Source: Emcibacter sp. (lineage in GTDB: Bacteria; Pseudomonadota; Alphaproteobacteria; Sphingomonadales; Emcibacteraceae). From it: a stretch of 64,000 nt of DNA. Of this stretch, positions 45,406 to 54,943 are shown in pieces. The first letter of the stretch is position 1; every line of letters begins with the position of its first letter. Made by a program: the position numbers and the translations under genes. Below the pieces are notes generated by a model. That model had not been told where the DNA came from. It saw only the letters and a list, made by a program, of their open reading frames with translations, and ran no database searches. The stretch lies in the NCBI GenBank assembly GCA_021647465.1, contig JAKIUQ010000001.1, positions 271,923-335,922 on the forward strand. The letters are read 5' to 3'.

Positions 45406-46899
45406 TCAATCTTCGTAATTATTGCGGATCAACTGGTCCAGAAGGCGAACGCCATAGCCTGTGGCGCCGCGATCGGCCATATCAGACGTTTCTGTCTTCC
45501 ATGCGGTTCCGGCAATATCAATATGAACCCAAGGCACATCATTGACAAAACGCTGCAGAAATTGTGCGGCGGCAATACTTCCGGCATATTTTCCGCCCAT
45601 GTTTTTCATATCGGCTATTTTTGAATTGATCTGTTTATCATAAGCATTGCCAAGTGGCATGCGCCATACAGGTTCATCTACCTGCCTGCCTGCCTCTATC
45701 AGTTTTTCGGATAGCTCATCATTGTTCGAGAATATCCCCGCATATTCCTGCCCCAGAGCAACCATGATGGCGCCGGTCAAGGTTGCAAGGTCAAGCACCA
45801 CCTTAGGCTTAAAGCGATCCTGCGTATACCAGAGCGCATCGGCAAGTACCAACCGGCCCTCTGCATCGGTATTGATGATTTCTATGGTTTGGCCTGACAT
45901 ACTGGTCACCACATCGCCCGGGCGCTGGGCGGTACTGGACGGCATATTTTCAACAAGCCCCACGACACCAACAACATTCACCGGGGCATTCCGTCCGGCC
46001 AGCGCCTTCATGGCCCCAACCACGGCGGCTGACCCGCCCATATCGAACTTCATATCTTCCATGCCAGAGCCGGCTTTCAGAGAAATTCCGCCCGTATCAA
46101 ACGTCACCCCCTTACCAACAAAAGCCACCGGCGGCTCATCCACATTTTCAGACCCATCCCAACGCATAATCACCAAATGGGATTCACACGCGCTGCCCTG
46201 CCCAACACCGAGTAAGGCCCCCATACCCAATTCTTCCATAGCATCTTCATCAAGCAGTTCAACATCAACACCAATACCGGACAATTCCTTGATCTTTTCA
46301 GCATAGCTCTCCGGGTAAATCACATTACCGGGCTCCGTCACCAAATCACGGGCAAATTCTACGCCGTCAGCAACCTTATCTAATTCTGCAAATATTTTTT
46401 TCGCATTTAAAGACGCCGCAGACATAATCGACACACCAATCACGGATGGTTTCTTGGCCTCCTCCTGCTTGGTAAAATATTTATCAAACCGATATCGACG
46501 CAAACGAATACCCAGTCCCATATGGGCAGCAAACTCAGCATCAGATATATTGGCGCGTATCGGGGCATCCGCCGCAATGGAAATCTGTTCATCACCGGAT
46601 GAAATCAGTTTCGCCATAATTTTGCCGCCAATTTTTTGAGCGCGCAATATGTCAATTTCAGCTTCATGTCCCAGCCCGACAACAAGAACACGATTTATAT
46701 CCAAATTTTCGGGGGCAACAAGATCAATAATCTGACCAAATTTTCCGGCGAAATGACCAATTATAATGGCACGCTTAACCAACCCTCCTGTTGCTTTATC
46801 TATTTTACTTGCACTATCGGACAATTTCCCGTTCGCATAAACAAAGATGACATGCGCATCGGCGGTGGGTAAGCTTTTCTTGTTAAAAATAATATTCAT
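45406..46899 (-). CDS. pepA: Leucyl aminopeptidase (M17)
   Basis: A 497-residue cytosolic aminopeptidase using two metal ions. I chose ATG 46899, with GAGG 7 bases upstream, over ATG 46911. The M17 signature NTDAEGRL lies at 343-350, and metal ligands are in GKGVTFDTGGISLK and FDMGGSAAV. PepA of some bacteria also binds DNA; nothing here shows that. It is divergent from lptD over a 191-base spacer. Confidence 0.95.
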   Translation of the reverse strand: MNIIFNKKSLPTADAHVIFVYANGKLSDSASKIDKATGGLVKRAIIIGHFAGKFGQIIDLVAPENLDINRVLVVGLGHEAEIDILRAQKIGGKIMAKLISSGDEQISIAADAPIRANISDAEFAAHMGLGIRLRRYRFDKYFTKQEEAKKPSVIGVSIMSAASLNAKKIFAELDKVADGVEFARDLVTEPGNVIYPESYAEKIKELSGIGVDVELLDEDAMEELGMGALLGVGQGSACESHLVIMRWDGSENVDEPPVAFVGKGVTFDTGGISLKAGSGMEDMKFDMGGSAAVVGAMKALAGRNAPVNVVGVVGLVENMPSSTAQRPGDVVTSMSGQTIEIINTDAEGRLVLADALWYTQDRFKPKVVLDLATLTGAIMVALGQEYAGIFSNNDELSEKLIEAGRQVDEPVWRMPLGNAYDKQINSKIADMKNMGGKYAGSIAAAQFLQRFVNDVPWVHIDIAGTAWKTETSDMADRGATGYGVRLLDQLIRNNYED

Positions 46900-46946
46900 T
46901 CTATGCCTCAATTATGTCCAAGTGTCTTTTTAGGTTATCCTATTGT

Positions 46947-46986
46947 GACGGATGCTTCTGCAAAAGTCACTGATACTTCTACAAAA
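46947..46986. repeat. Two imperfect 19-bp direct repeats with 21-bp period in the pepA-lptD spacer
   Basis: GACGGATGCTTCTGCAAAA (46947-46965) and CACTGATACTTCTACAAAA (46968-46986) match at 15 of 19 bases. The 21-base period equals two helical turns, so a regulator could bind both on one face. The site is in the divergent spacer, about 50-90 bases from the pepA start and 105-145 from lptD. Confidence 0.45.
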
Positions 46987-47090
46987 ACCATTGTGCAAGC
47001 GTAAAATTCCAATAACTTAGTTAAACGATTTTTCTATTATCACGGAAAAAACTGTAGGCAATAAAAAGAAAAGTATGTAAATAACCCTAT

Positions 47091-49286
47091 ATGGTAAAAA
47101 AAATAATCTTCGTCAGCCTGTTCGCGGGAATGATATTACCCACAACTGCATTGGACGTATTCTCCAATGACGGCAAGATTTCCCATGCGGAAACAATCGG
47201 CAGTAATAAAATAATAAACTTTTCTGCGGAAAAAGTCGAATATCTCAGTGAAGATAACATCGTCATCGCCACCGGCGAAGTTACCCTGTATCATGAAAAA
47301 ACGGTTTTAAGAGCAAATAAAGTTACTTTTGATCGTACAACCCGGGAAGTAAAAGCCACCGGCGGCATAACCATTCGCGATGATAATGGTAATATCATGT
47401 TTATGGAAGAAACAATCCTTAAAGACGGCTTGAAGGAAGGTTTTATCCGTAATGTCAGAGTATTATTTTCTGATGATTCCTATTTGGTCGCAAAAGAAGC
47501 CATTCGCGTCGGCAAAAGAACAACCTTCAAAAAATCCGCCTATTCTCCCTGTAAAACCTGCAACAGTGATGGTCACAGAGAGCCATTATGGCAAATAAAA
47601 GCTGATGCTATTACCCACGATGAAAATGATAAAACCATTACATATAATAATGTTGTTCTGGAAATTGCGGGTGTTCCTATATTATATACACCCTATTTTT
47701 CTCATCCGGACCCAACTGTTCGCGCGGCCTCGGGTCTTTTATCTCCGGAATTTGCCACCTCATCAGAACTTGGCATAAATGTTACGGTTCCCTATTATTT
47801 TAATTTAGCCCCCCACAGGGATATCACCTTTGAGCCAATATTAACCACAAAGGAAGGTATTGTTTTTGCCGGGACTTATCGGCAACATACGGGCAATGGA
47901 CAATTTTTTATCAAAGGTTCCGCGACCAATGCCCGTGATCTGGACGTTAACCAAATTGATACAGACAGCCGTGAAATTCGCGGGCATATATTCTCTGGCG
48001 GGAAATTTGATCTTGATAATTTAAAATTTGCCGGAGACACATGGCAGTGGGATTATGCGTTCAATTGGGTCAGCGACGACACTTACCTCAGGCGTTACTA
48101 TCAGGATCGATCCGATGTTCTGAAAAGTAAGGTCCGCATCGAAAATTTCACTGGCCGCAATTATTTCACGGCGGGCCTTTATGGATTTCAGGGACTGGAC
48201 GAAGAAGATATTGCGGCCACTACAGGTCAGGCACTACCAGCCATTGACTTAAATATGGCTTCTACGCCCGGCAAATGGGGTAATCAGTTCATACTTGACG
48301 CCAGTGCTGTTGCTATTGTCCGAACAGGTGGCGTAGATTCACAACGCGCAAGCGTTCAGGGAGCTTGGAAGCTACCTTTAAAAACCCGGCTTGGGGATTT
48401 TTATACCTTTAGCGCAAGCTTGCGGGGCGATGTATTCAATAATAATGCCCAGAACCAACAAGACCAGTTTCTTTATACCGGAAGCAGCAAAACAGTCGCA
48501 AGAATCTTGCCACAATTTGCGGCAGACTGGAAATTACCTTTCATTAAGAATGGCGAATCAACGCAACAAATCATTGAGCCATTAATTTCAATCATTGTCG
48601 CGCCAAACTATCCTAATTCCCTCGATATTGTAAATGAAGATAGCCGTAATTTTGAATTTGATGAAAATAATCTCTTCAGTCACAATCGTTACAACGGATA
48701 TGACAGATGGGAATCCGGGACGAGGGTTAATTACGGCGTGCGTTACTCCTTATATTCCGGCCCCACCTCTGTCATCGCGACCATAGGCCAGAGTTTTCGC
48801 TTTCAATCATCCGAAACTTTCCCCGTTGGTTCAGGATATGAAGGAAAATCATCCGACTTTGTGGGCCGACTTGATTTGATTTTCGGGGATTATCTGGATT
48901 ATATCCATCGGTTCCGCTTGGATAAAAACAGTTTGAGGCTTCGCCGGAACGAAATGATTCTTTCCGGCGGGACAAAAAAATTCAGAGCCTCCATGCGTTA
49001 TCTTGATTTGGATAGAGACGCCGCAGACTTAAGAAATACCGAGCTTGAAAATAGCAAAGAACTCGGGACGGGCCTTCAGGTTTATGTAAACGAGCGCTGG
49101 ACGCTCCATGGCAGTTGGGTGCGCGATCTGCTTAAAAAAGACACAATTTCTTACGATGCTGGCATTCGTTTCAAAAATGAATGTTTGGAATTTGGCATAC
49201 GATATGAAAAACGACTAACAACAGACCGGGATATCACCCCGTCCAGCAGTTTTCATTTAAGATTGATCTTAAAACACCTGGGGTGA
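47091..49286 (+). CDS. lptD: LPS-assembly protein LptD
   Basis: A 731-residue outer-membrane beta-barrel that inserts lipopolysaccharide. It has a signal peptide (cleaved near residue 20), an OstA-like jellyroll domain (about 40-160: NKVTFDRTTREVKATGGI), then the LptD barrel (about 200-731), ending in aromatic-rich beta-strands (SSSFHLRLILKHLG). A Cys pair, SPCKTC, lies in the plug-barrel region. It heads the lptD-surA-pdxA-rsmA unit. Confidence 0.95.
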   Translation: MVKKIIFVSLFAGMILPTTALDVFSNDGKISHAETIGSNKIINFSAEKVEYLSEDNIVIATGEVTLYHEKTVLRANKVTFDRTTREVKATGGITIRDDNGNIMFMEETILKDGLKEGFIRNVRVLFSDDSYLVAKEAIRVGKRTTFKKSAYSPCKTCNSDGHREPLWQIKADAITHDENDKTITYNNVVLEIAGVPILYTPYFSHPDPTVRAASGLLSPEFATSSELGINVTVPYYFNLAPHRDITFEPILTTKEGIVFAGTYRQHTGNGQFFIKGSATNARDLDVNQIDTDSREIRGHIFSGGKFDLDNLKFAGDTWQWDYAFNWVSDDTYLRRYYQDRSDVLKSKVRIENFTGRNYFTAGLYGFQGLDEEDIAATTGQALPAIDLNMASTPGKWGNQFILDASAVAIVRTGGVDSQRASVQGAWKLPLKTRLGDFYTFSASLRGDVFNNNAQNQQDQFLYTGSSKTVARILPQFAADWKLPFIKNGESTQQIIEPLISIIVAPNYPNSLDIVNEDSRNFEFDENNLFSHNRYNGYDRWESGTRVNYGVRYSLYSGPTSVIATIGQSFRFQSSETFPVGSGYEGKSSDFVGRLDLIFGDYLDYIHRFRLDKNSLRLRRNEMILSGGTKKFRASMRYLDLDRDAADLRNTELENSKELGTGLQVYVNERWTLHGSWVRDLLKKDTISYDAGIRFKNECLEFGIRYEKRLTTDRDITPSSSFHLRLILKHLG

Positions 49287-49368
49287 ATTGCCTTTTGATT
49301 TTTCCATTGTTTATCAGTATAGATATGTAGTAAAAATTCAAAATCAGACCAAGACAGGTACATGTAAT

Positions 49369-50679
49369 ATGAATTGTAGGTTTCATACAAGAGCGTTTAA
49401 ATTAAGTTTAATGGGTATCATTGGCAGTATTTTGCTCTCTTCGGTAAATAGTGGCGCGCAACAACGCGGCGCACCTGCGGAACTCAGTGACATCCAACAA
49501 ATTGTTACCGTTGTTAATGACAGCCCCATATCATTATATGACCTGAAACAACGTGTGTTGCTCTTCATGATTTCATCTGGAAAACGTCAAATTTCTCCAG
49601 AAGAACAGCAATATATGAACCAACAGGCCTTGCAAAGCCTTATTGATGATAAATTAAAAACCCAGGAAGCGAGTAAATATAAAACCGTCATCAGCAAAGA
49701 AGAACAAGAACAGTCTTTTGCGACCTATGCTCAGCAAATGCGTATCACGCCCCAGCAGCTGGAACAGCAGCTAAACCAGACCGGCATCCGTAAAGAATCT
49801 ATGCTGAAACAGATTGAAGCCTCTTTGGCTTGGGAACAGGTCGTCGGCGGCCTGTTGATGCCTCAGGTCAGTATCAGCGACGAAGAAATTTATTCGATAC
49901 TCGACAGAATGCAAAATAATAAGGGGCAATATGAATATCATCCTCTGGAAATTTTCCTGCTGGTATCAGAAAATGATAAACGGGAAGAAAGCCGGATTGC
50001 CGCAACAAAAATCATTGAACAGCTTAATAATAAAGCGCCTTTTCAGGTTATGGCCCGCCAATTTTCACAATCAACCACCTCTGCTGTCGGCGGGGACTTG
50101 GGCTGGCTCATGGAATCACAGCTCAGTCCGGAAATGATGACTGCCCTTAAAAATATGGAACCCGGACAAATCGCGGGACCTATTGAAACTGAAGATGGTT
50201 TTTATATCCTTCAATTGGCGGGAAAAAGGCAAATTCTGACCGCGAGTAAAACGGATGCCCGTGTCGATTTGCAGCATATGTTCTTCGAGGTTTCTGACAA
50301 GGCACAACAAGAAGAATTGGATGCCTTGGAAAAAACCGTTGCTGCTGCCGCCAGAAAAATTGAAAACTGTGATGATCTTGAGGCGCAGGGTAAGGCACTC
50401 GGGGCAAAAGAAACCGGAAGTCTTGGGGAACTGGCTATTTCAGACCTGCCGCAAGCGCTCCATAATACCTTGCTTGAAACTGAGATTGGCCACGCAACCC
50501 CCCCCATCAAAGAAGAGGCCGGTTACCGCATATTTGTTGTTTGTGACAGAAAAGATCCGGAAATCAGGTTGCCCGATTACGATAGTATTGAGGGAAGCCT
50601 GTCACAACAACGCGTTGGCCTCATAGCGCGCCGCCACCTTAGAGACTTACGGCGCGATGCCATCATCGACTATAAATAA
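49369..50679 (+). CDS. surA: Periplasmic peptidyl-prolyl isomerase SurA
   Basis: A 436-residue outer-membrane protein chaperone. I chose ATG 49369 because it is followed by a signal peptide (about 1-30, KLSLMGIIGSILLSSVNSGA); the upstream frame to 49288 has no such function. The N-terminal chaperone domain includes VNDSPISLYDLKQRVLLFM. A parvulin domain (about 195-295) has GGDLGWLMESQL, and a second partial rotamase follows. It overlaps pdxA by 23 bases. Confidence 0.94.
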   Translation: MNCRFHTRAFKLSLMGIIGSILLSSVNSGAQQRGAPAELSDIQQIVTVVNDSPISLYDLKQRVLLFMISSGKRQISPEEQQYMNQQALQSLIDDKLKTQEASKYKTVISKEEQEQSFATYAQQMRITPQQLEQQLNQTGIRKESMLKQIEASLAWEQVVGGLLMPQVSISDEEIYSILDRMQNNKGQYEYHPLEIFLLVSENDKREESRIAATKIIEQLNNKAPFQVMARQFSQSTTSAVGGDLGWLMESQLSPEMMTALKNMEPGQIAGPIETEDGFYILQLAGKRQILTASKTDARVDLQHMFFEVSDKAQQEELDALEKTVAAAARKIENCDDLEAQGKALGAKETGSLGELAISDLPQALHNTLLETEIGHATPPIKEEAGYRIFVVCDRKDPEIRLPDYDSIEGSLSQQRVGLIARRHLRDLRRDAIIDYK

Positions 50680-51715
50680 TCCCCCTCCTTTGGTCATATC
50701 AGCGGGCGAGCCGGCTGGTATCGGCCCTGAAATAATCTTGAAAAGCTGGACTGAACGGCATAGGCAGGCTTTACCAGCTTTTTTTGTGGTGGGAAACCCG
50801 CAAATATTTCTGGAAACCGCCCATAAACTGGGCCTGAATGTGCCTGTGCATATCATTGGGTCACCGGATGAAGCCAGAGATGTTTTTATCAATCATTTAC
50901 CAATATATGGTCTTGGGCCCGAGATTAAACATGAGTTATTTCATTTTGGAACCCCCTCTACGGCGACGGCCCCTATGACAATCGGGGCCATAAAGAAATC
51001 TATTCAGTTTATTTTCAAGGACAAAGCCGCCGGACTGATCACGGCCCCAATCCAGAAATCGACTCTGTATGGCGCGGGCTTTACCTGTCCCGGCCATACG
51101 GAATATCTGGCGGAATTATGCCAAGAATATACGGCTCAAGTTGAAACGCCGGTGATGATGCTGGTATCCGAGTATTTGCGCGTTGTTCCCTTGACCATCC
51201 ATATGGCGCTACGCGATGTTTCAAAATCAATCACTACAGATTTAATCAATCAAGCCTGTCATAAAATCAATCAGGCCCTGAGGCAGGATTTTAACATTAA
51301 AAACCCTCGCATCGTCGTTGCCGGGTTAAATCCGCATGCCGGCGAGAATGGGGCCATGGGCGAAGAGGATGAGCAGATCATCCGCCCTGCCATAGATCAC
51401 TTACGGGCGCAAGGCATGAATATTCAAGGGCCACTGCCCGCCGACACGCTGTTTCATACCGCTGCCCGCACCGCATATGACGCGGCATTATGCATGTATC
51501 ATGATCAGGCGCTGATCCCCATCAAGACTCTGGACTTTGACGGCGGCGTTAATGTTACCCTTGGCTTGCCTGTCGTGCGTACATCGCCCGATCATGGCAC
51601 AGCCTTGGATATTGCCGGTAAAAATCTGGCGAACTCTAAAAGTATGATCAACGCCATAAAATTAGCAGATAAAATATATCAAAACCGTCAAAACGGGATC
51701 AAAGAAAATGTATGA
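50657..51715 (+). CDS. pdxA: 4-hydroxythreonine-4-phosphate dehydrogenase
   Basis: A 352-residue pyridoxal-phosphate pathway enzyme. Metal-binding residues lie in CPGHTEYLAEL, GLNPHAGENGAMGEED and MYHDQALIPIKTLDFD, and the C-terminal VRTSPDHGTALDIAGK is conserved. ATG 50657 lies inside the surA 3' end and its stop overlaps rsmA by 8 bases. The surA-pdxA-rsmA order is ancient in proteobacteria. Confidence 0.96.
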   Translation: MPSSTINNPPPLVISAGEPAGIGPEIILKSWTERHRQALPAFFVVGNPQIFLETAHKLGLNVPVHIIGSPDEARDVFINHLPIYGLGPEIKHELFHFGTPSTATAPMTIGAIKKSIQFIFKDKAAGLITAPIQKSTLYGAGFTCPGHTEYLAELCQEYTAQVETPVMMLVSEYLRVVPLTIHMALRDVSKSITTDLINQACHKINQALRQDFNIKNPRIVVAGLNPHAGENGAMGEEDEQIIRPAIDHLRAQGMNIQGPLPADTLFHTAARTAYDAALCMYHDQALIPIKTLDFDGGVNVTLGLPVVRTSPDHGTALDIAGKNLANSKSMINAIKLADKIYQNRQNGIKENV

Positions 51716-52565
51716 AGATGGCCTGCCCCCCCTGCGGGATGTCATTAGCCGTTATGAGCTGAACGCCAAGAAATCTTTAGGCCAAAATTTCCTCACCGAC
51801 CTGAATTTAACCGGTAAGATTGCCCGCTCTGCCGAAGGAATGGACGGATGCAGCTTAAAGGATTCAATAATTTACGAGGTCGGCCCCGGCCCCGGCGCCC
51901 TCACCCGCGCGCTTTTGATGAACGGCGCCCATCGTGTGGTTGCCGTGGAAGTGGATCCGCGCTGCATCGAAGCTCAAAAAGAAATTCAGGCGGCCTACCC
52001 CGGTAAACTGGATGTGTTTGAGGGCGACGCGCTTCTTGTGAATGAGCGTGACCTAATTGGAGACACCGAAGGGCGTCCGGTTAAGATCATCGCCAATTTG
52101 CCCTATAATGTGGGCACAGCTTTGCTGGTGAAATGGTTGACCTTGGACGATTGGTTGCCGTGGTACAGCTCATTAACCCTTATGTTTCAAAAAGAAGTTG
52201 GCCAGCGTATCATCGCAGAACCGCGCAGTAAGGCATATGGCCGGCTTTCCATCCTTGGACAATTTCGGGCCGATGCCAGAATAATGTTTGATGTTCCCGC
52301 CCGGGCCTTCACCCCTGCGCCCAAAGTCACCTCTTGTATTGTCAATATCATCCCAAAAGAAAAACAGACCCCAAGGCAGAAAATATTGGAAAAAGTGGTT
52401 TACGCCGCCTTCAACCAACGCCGCAAAATGCTCCGCACCAGCCTTAAGGCCTTAGGCAAAGACCCCTTGCCTTACCTGAAAGCCGCAAGCATCATACCAA
52501 CCTGCCGCGCTGAGGAATTAACGGTCGAAGATTTTTGCCGTCTGGCAAAGGCCTATGAGAAATAA
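51708..52565 (+). CDS. rsmA: 16S rRNA dimethyladenosine transferase
   Basis: A 285-residue enzyme (KsgA) dimethylating two adenines at the 3' end of 16S rRNA. The family start KKSLGQNFL is present, with SAM motif I YEVGPGPGALTRALL and catalytic motif IANLPYNVGTALL. It ends 4 bases from the convergent gmk stop. Confidence 0.96.
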   Translation: MYEDGLPPLRDVISRYELNAKKSLGQNFLTDLNLTGKIARSAEGMDGCSLKDSIIYEVGPGPGALTRALLMNGAHRVVAVEVDPRCIEAQKEIQAAYPGKLDVFEGDALLVNERDLIGDTEGRPVKIIANLPYNVGTALLVKWLTLDDWLPWYSSLTLMFQKEVGQRIIAEPRSKAYGRLSILGQFRADARIMFDVPARAFTPAPKVTSCIVNIIPKEKQTPRQKILEKVVYAAFNQRRKMLRTSLKALGKDPLPYLKAASIIPTCRAEELTVEDFCRLAKAYEK

Positions 52566-52569
52566 CCGC

Positions 52570-53205
52570 CTATTCTTCGCCGGTAATGTCATGAACGAAT
52601 GAAACAAGGCCGGTTTGACGCGCGCGTTTCAGGCGTTCTGCCTGCAATATGGAAAAAAGCTGCCGCTCGGATTTTTCAAGATCATCATTGACGATAATAT
52701 AATCATATTCCGCCCAATGACTGATTTCCTGATTGGCCTTTGACATACGTTTGGCGACAATCTCGGCACTATCCTGCGCGCGGTTTTTCAGGCGGCGTTC
52801 CAATTCAGCCTTGCTGGGTGGCAAGATAAATACCCGGACCAGGTCTTTGGCGACTTTCTGGGATAGCTGCTGTGTGCCCTGCCAATCAATATCAAACAAG
52901 ACGTCGCGGCCTTCTTGCAGGGCTTTTTCCACTTGCGCGGCGGGTGTGCCGTAATAATTATCAAATACGCGGGCATGTTCCAGAAAACCGTCCTGTGTCA
53001 CAAGTTCTTCAAATTCAGCCGTTGAAACAAAATTATAATCAACCCCGTCCTGCTCGCCGGTGCGGGGGCTTCTTGTGGTCATGGATACGGACAGCGTAAT
53101 ATTATCGTCCTTTTTCAATAGCAGGCGCGACAAGGTTGATTTCCCGGCGCCGGACGGGGAAGACAGAACCAAAAGCAGGCCACGGCGTTGAATATTTTTA
53201 ATCAT
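52570..53205 (-). CDS. gmk: Guanylate kinase
   Basis: A 211-residue GMP kinase. I chose ATG 53205, with AGAG 6-7 bases upstream, over the TTG at 53220. The P-loop SSPSGAGKST is at about 15-24, and TTRSPRTGEQDGVDYNFV and the DIDWQGTQQL block follow. It lies 7 bases after yicC, as in most alphaproteobacteria. Confidence 0.96.
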   Translation of the reverse strand: MIKNIQRRGLLLVLSSPSGAGKSTLSRLLLKKDDNITLSVSMTTRSPRTGEQDGVDYNFVSTAEFEELVTQDGFLEHARVFDNYYGTPAAQVEKALQEGRDVLFDIDWQGTQQLSQKVAKDLVRVFILPPSKAELERRLKNRAQDSAEIVAKRMSKANQEISHWAEYDYIIVNDDLEKSERQLFSILQAERLKRARQTGLVSFVHDITGEE

Positions 53206-53212
53206 GATATCT

Positions 53213-54100
53213 CTATTCAATATTCTGAACTTGTTCGCGAAACTGATCGATGGTTGTTTTCAGTGACAAACCAACATTGGTCAGACGAATGTCATAGGCT
53301 TTGCTGCATAATGTATTGACTTCGCGGTTAAATTCCTGCGTCAAAAAGTCAAGTTTACGGCCAATTTGACCATTGGCTTTCATATGGGCACGCGCCGCCT
53401 CAATATGGGCATAGAGCCGGTCAATTTCTTCTTTGATATCTGCCTTGGTGGCCAGCAGCACCACTTCCTGGGCAATACGATCAGGATCAAGAGCGGTTTT
53501 ATCATCAAAAAGCGCGTTTACTTTTTCCATATAACGGCCTTTAATCAAATGCGGTAATTCAGCCGCGATACCATCGGCTTCCTTAACCAGTCGCTCTATC
53601 TCGTCAAGAAGTCCCTTCAAAACAGTCTGCATCGCAGAACCTTCACTATCACGGGCCAGCTTAAAGGCCGTCATGACGTCAGCAAAAGAATTCTCCAGCG
53701 CAATGTTGCGGGCTTTGATCACCCCTTCGTCTTCTTCTGCCTCCACATATTGAATGACATCTTTTATGCCCATAAGCGCATCAAGGCTTGGCTGCGGCAG
53801 ATGGTTATTCATAGAGGTTTCAATGGCAACGGCAACCAAATGATCCAGCATTTCCTGATTTACTTTGATCGCGGTACTATCCGCATCACGGTTCATCTGA
53901 AGGTTGATATTAACCGATCCACGGGCGATATTTTCTTTCATGGATTTGCGGGCCATCTGCTCAATGACTTCCATCCCGTGAGGCGTCCGGCACCTTATAT
54001 CAAGGGCGCGGCCATTGACGCTTTTTATTTCCCATGTCCAATGGTAATTCTCATAATTTCCGGCGGCGCGGGCGAAACCCGTCATACTTGATAATGTCAT
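53213..54100 (-). CDS. yicC: YicC/YloC-family endoribonuclease
   Basis: A 295-residue protein with an N-terminal YicC domain (MTLSSMTGFARAAGNYENYHWTWEIKSVNGRALDI) and C-terminal DUF1732 (SHIEAARAHMKANGQIGRKLDFLTQEFNRE). YicC homologues cleave RNA in Escherichia coli and Bacillus. It precedes gmk. The mltG-yicC link seen in relatives is broken here by a reversed SDR gene. Confidence 0.93.
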   Translation of the reverse strand: MTLSSMTGFARAAGNYENYHWTWEIKSVNGRALDIRCRTPHGMEVIEQMARKSMKENIARGSVNINLQMNRDADSTAIKVNQEMLDHLVAVAIETSMNNHLPQPSLDALMGIKDVIQYVEAEEDEGVIKARNIALENSFADVMTAFKLARDSEGSAMQTVLKGLLDEIERLVKEADGIAAELPHLIKGRYMEKVNALFDDKTALDPDRIAQEVVLLATKADIKEEIDRLYAHIEAARAHMKANGQIGRKLDFLTQEFNREVNTLCSKAYDIRLTNVGLSLKTTIDQFREQVQNIE

Positions 54101-54178
54101 GTCTAAAGCTTTTAATCTTTCAATGTTGCGACTATAGTCTTTGTGAATACCCGCAGGTTATAACAGGAATAAACCCAT

Positions 54179-54943
54179 ATGAAAAATCCAAAATCAATTC
54201 TTATTACAGGCAGCAGCAGCGGCCTCGGCGAAGCCTTGGCCAAAGATTACGCCAAAGAGGGCATAACCCTGTTTCTAAGTGGCCGTAATGCAGAAAGATT
54301 AAGCCACGTGAAAGATATCTGCCTTTCCCAAGGCGCAGATGTTCATACGGCCCTCGTTGATACGGCTAATGAAAAAGCCATGTCCGAGTGGATCATATCA
54401 TGTGATAAGATCGCGGCCCTTGATCTTGTGGTCGCAAACGCGGGGATTGGCGATGGCTTTACCACTGACATGGATTTGGGCGAGCATACAAAAAAGATTT
54501 TTAACGTGAATGTCTCCGGCGTATTTAACACCGTTCATCCTGCCATTCGAATTATGCAGAAAAGAGAAAAAGGCCAGATCGCGCTCATCTCATCTCTTGC
54601 GGGATATCACGGCCTGCCAACGGCCCCGGCTTATTCCACATCCAAGGTGTGCGTCAAGGCGTACGGCGAGGCTCTTCGCGGCCTATATGCGGCTCACGGC
54701 ATCGAAATCAACGTCGTTTGTCCGGGGTTTGTCAAAAGCCCCATGACCGCTACAAATAACTTTCCCATGCCTTTTCTGATGGAAACCGATGAGGCCATCA
54801 AGCTTCTGCGCCGCGGCCTTGAAAAAAATCAGGCCCGCATCACCTTCCCCTGGCAATTAAGTCTTATATTAGGGTTTATGGTCAGGTTTTTTCCGGAGTG
54901 GTTATTTGACCGGATTTTCAGAGTGATGCCCGCTAAAAATTAA
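54179..54943 (+). CDS. Short-chain dehydrogenase/reductase
   Basis: A 254-residue classical SDR. It has the nucleotide motif ITGSSSGLGEALA (about 8-20), NAGIGDG, the catalytic Ser in ISSLAGY, and YSTSKVCVKAYGEAL with Tyr and Lys. The substrate is not clear. Its hydrophobic C-terminal part LILGFMVRFFPEWLFDRIF suggests membrane association. It is the only plus-strand gene within the fab-mltG-yicC-gmk run, and its stop overlaps the mltG stop by four bases. Confidence 0.9.
   Translation: MKNPKSILITGSSSGLGEALAKDYAKEGITLFLSGRNAERLSHVKDICLSQGADVHTALVDTANEKAMSEWIISCDKIAALDLVVANAGIGDGFTTDMDLGEHTKKIFNVNVSGVFNTVHPAIRIMQKREKGQIALISSLAGYHGLPTAPAYSTSKVCVKAYGEALRGLYAAHGIEINVVCPGFVKSPMTATNNFPMPFLMETDEAIKLLRRGLEKNQARITFPWQLSLILGFMVRFFPEWLFDRIFRVMPAKN

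Noticed and set aside
45647..46306. 219-codon open frame opposite pepA
   Set aside because: Antisense to a complete M17 aminopeptidase; the translation is Ser/Pro-rich with no recognisable domain.
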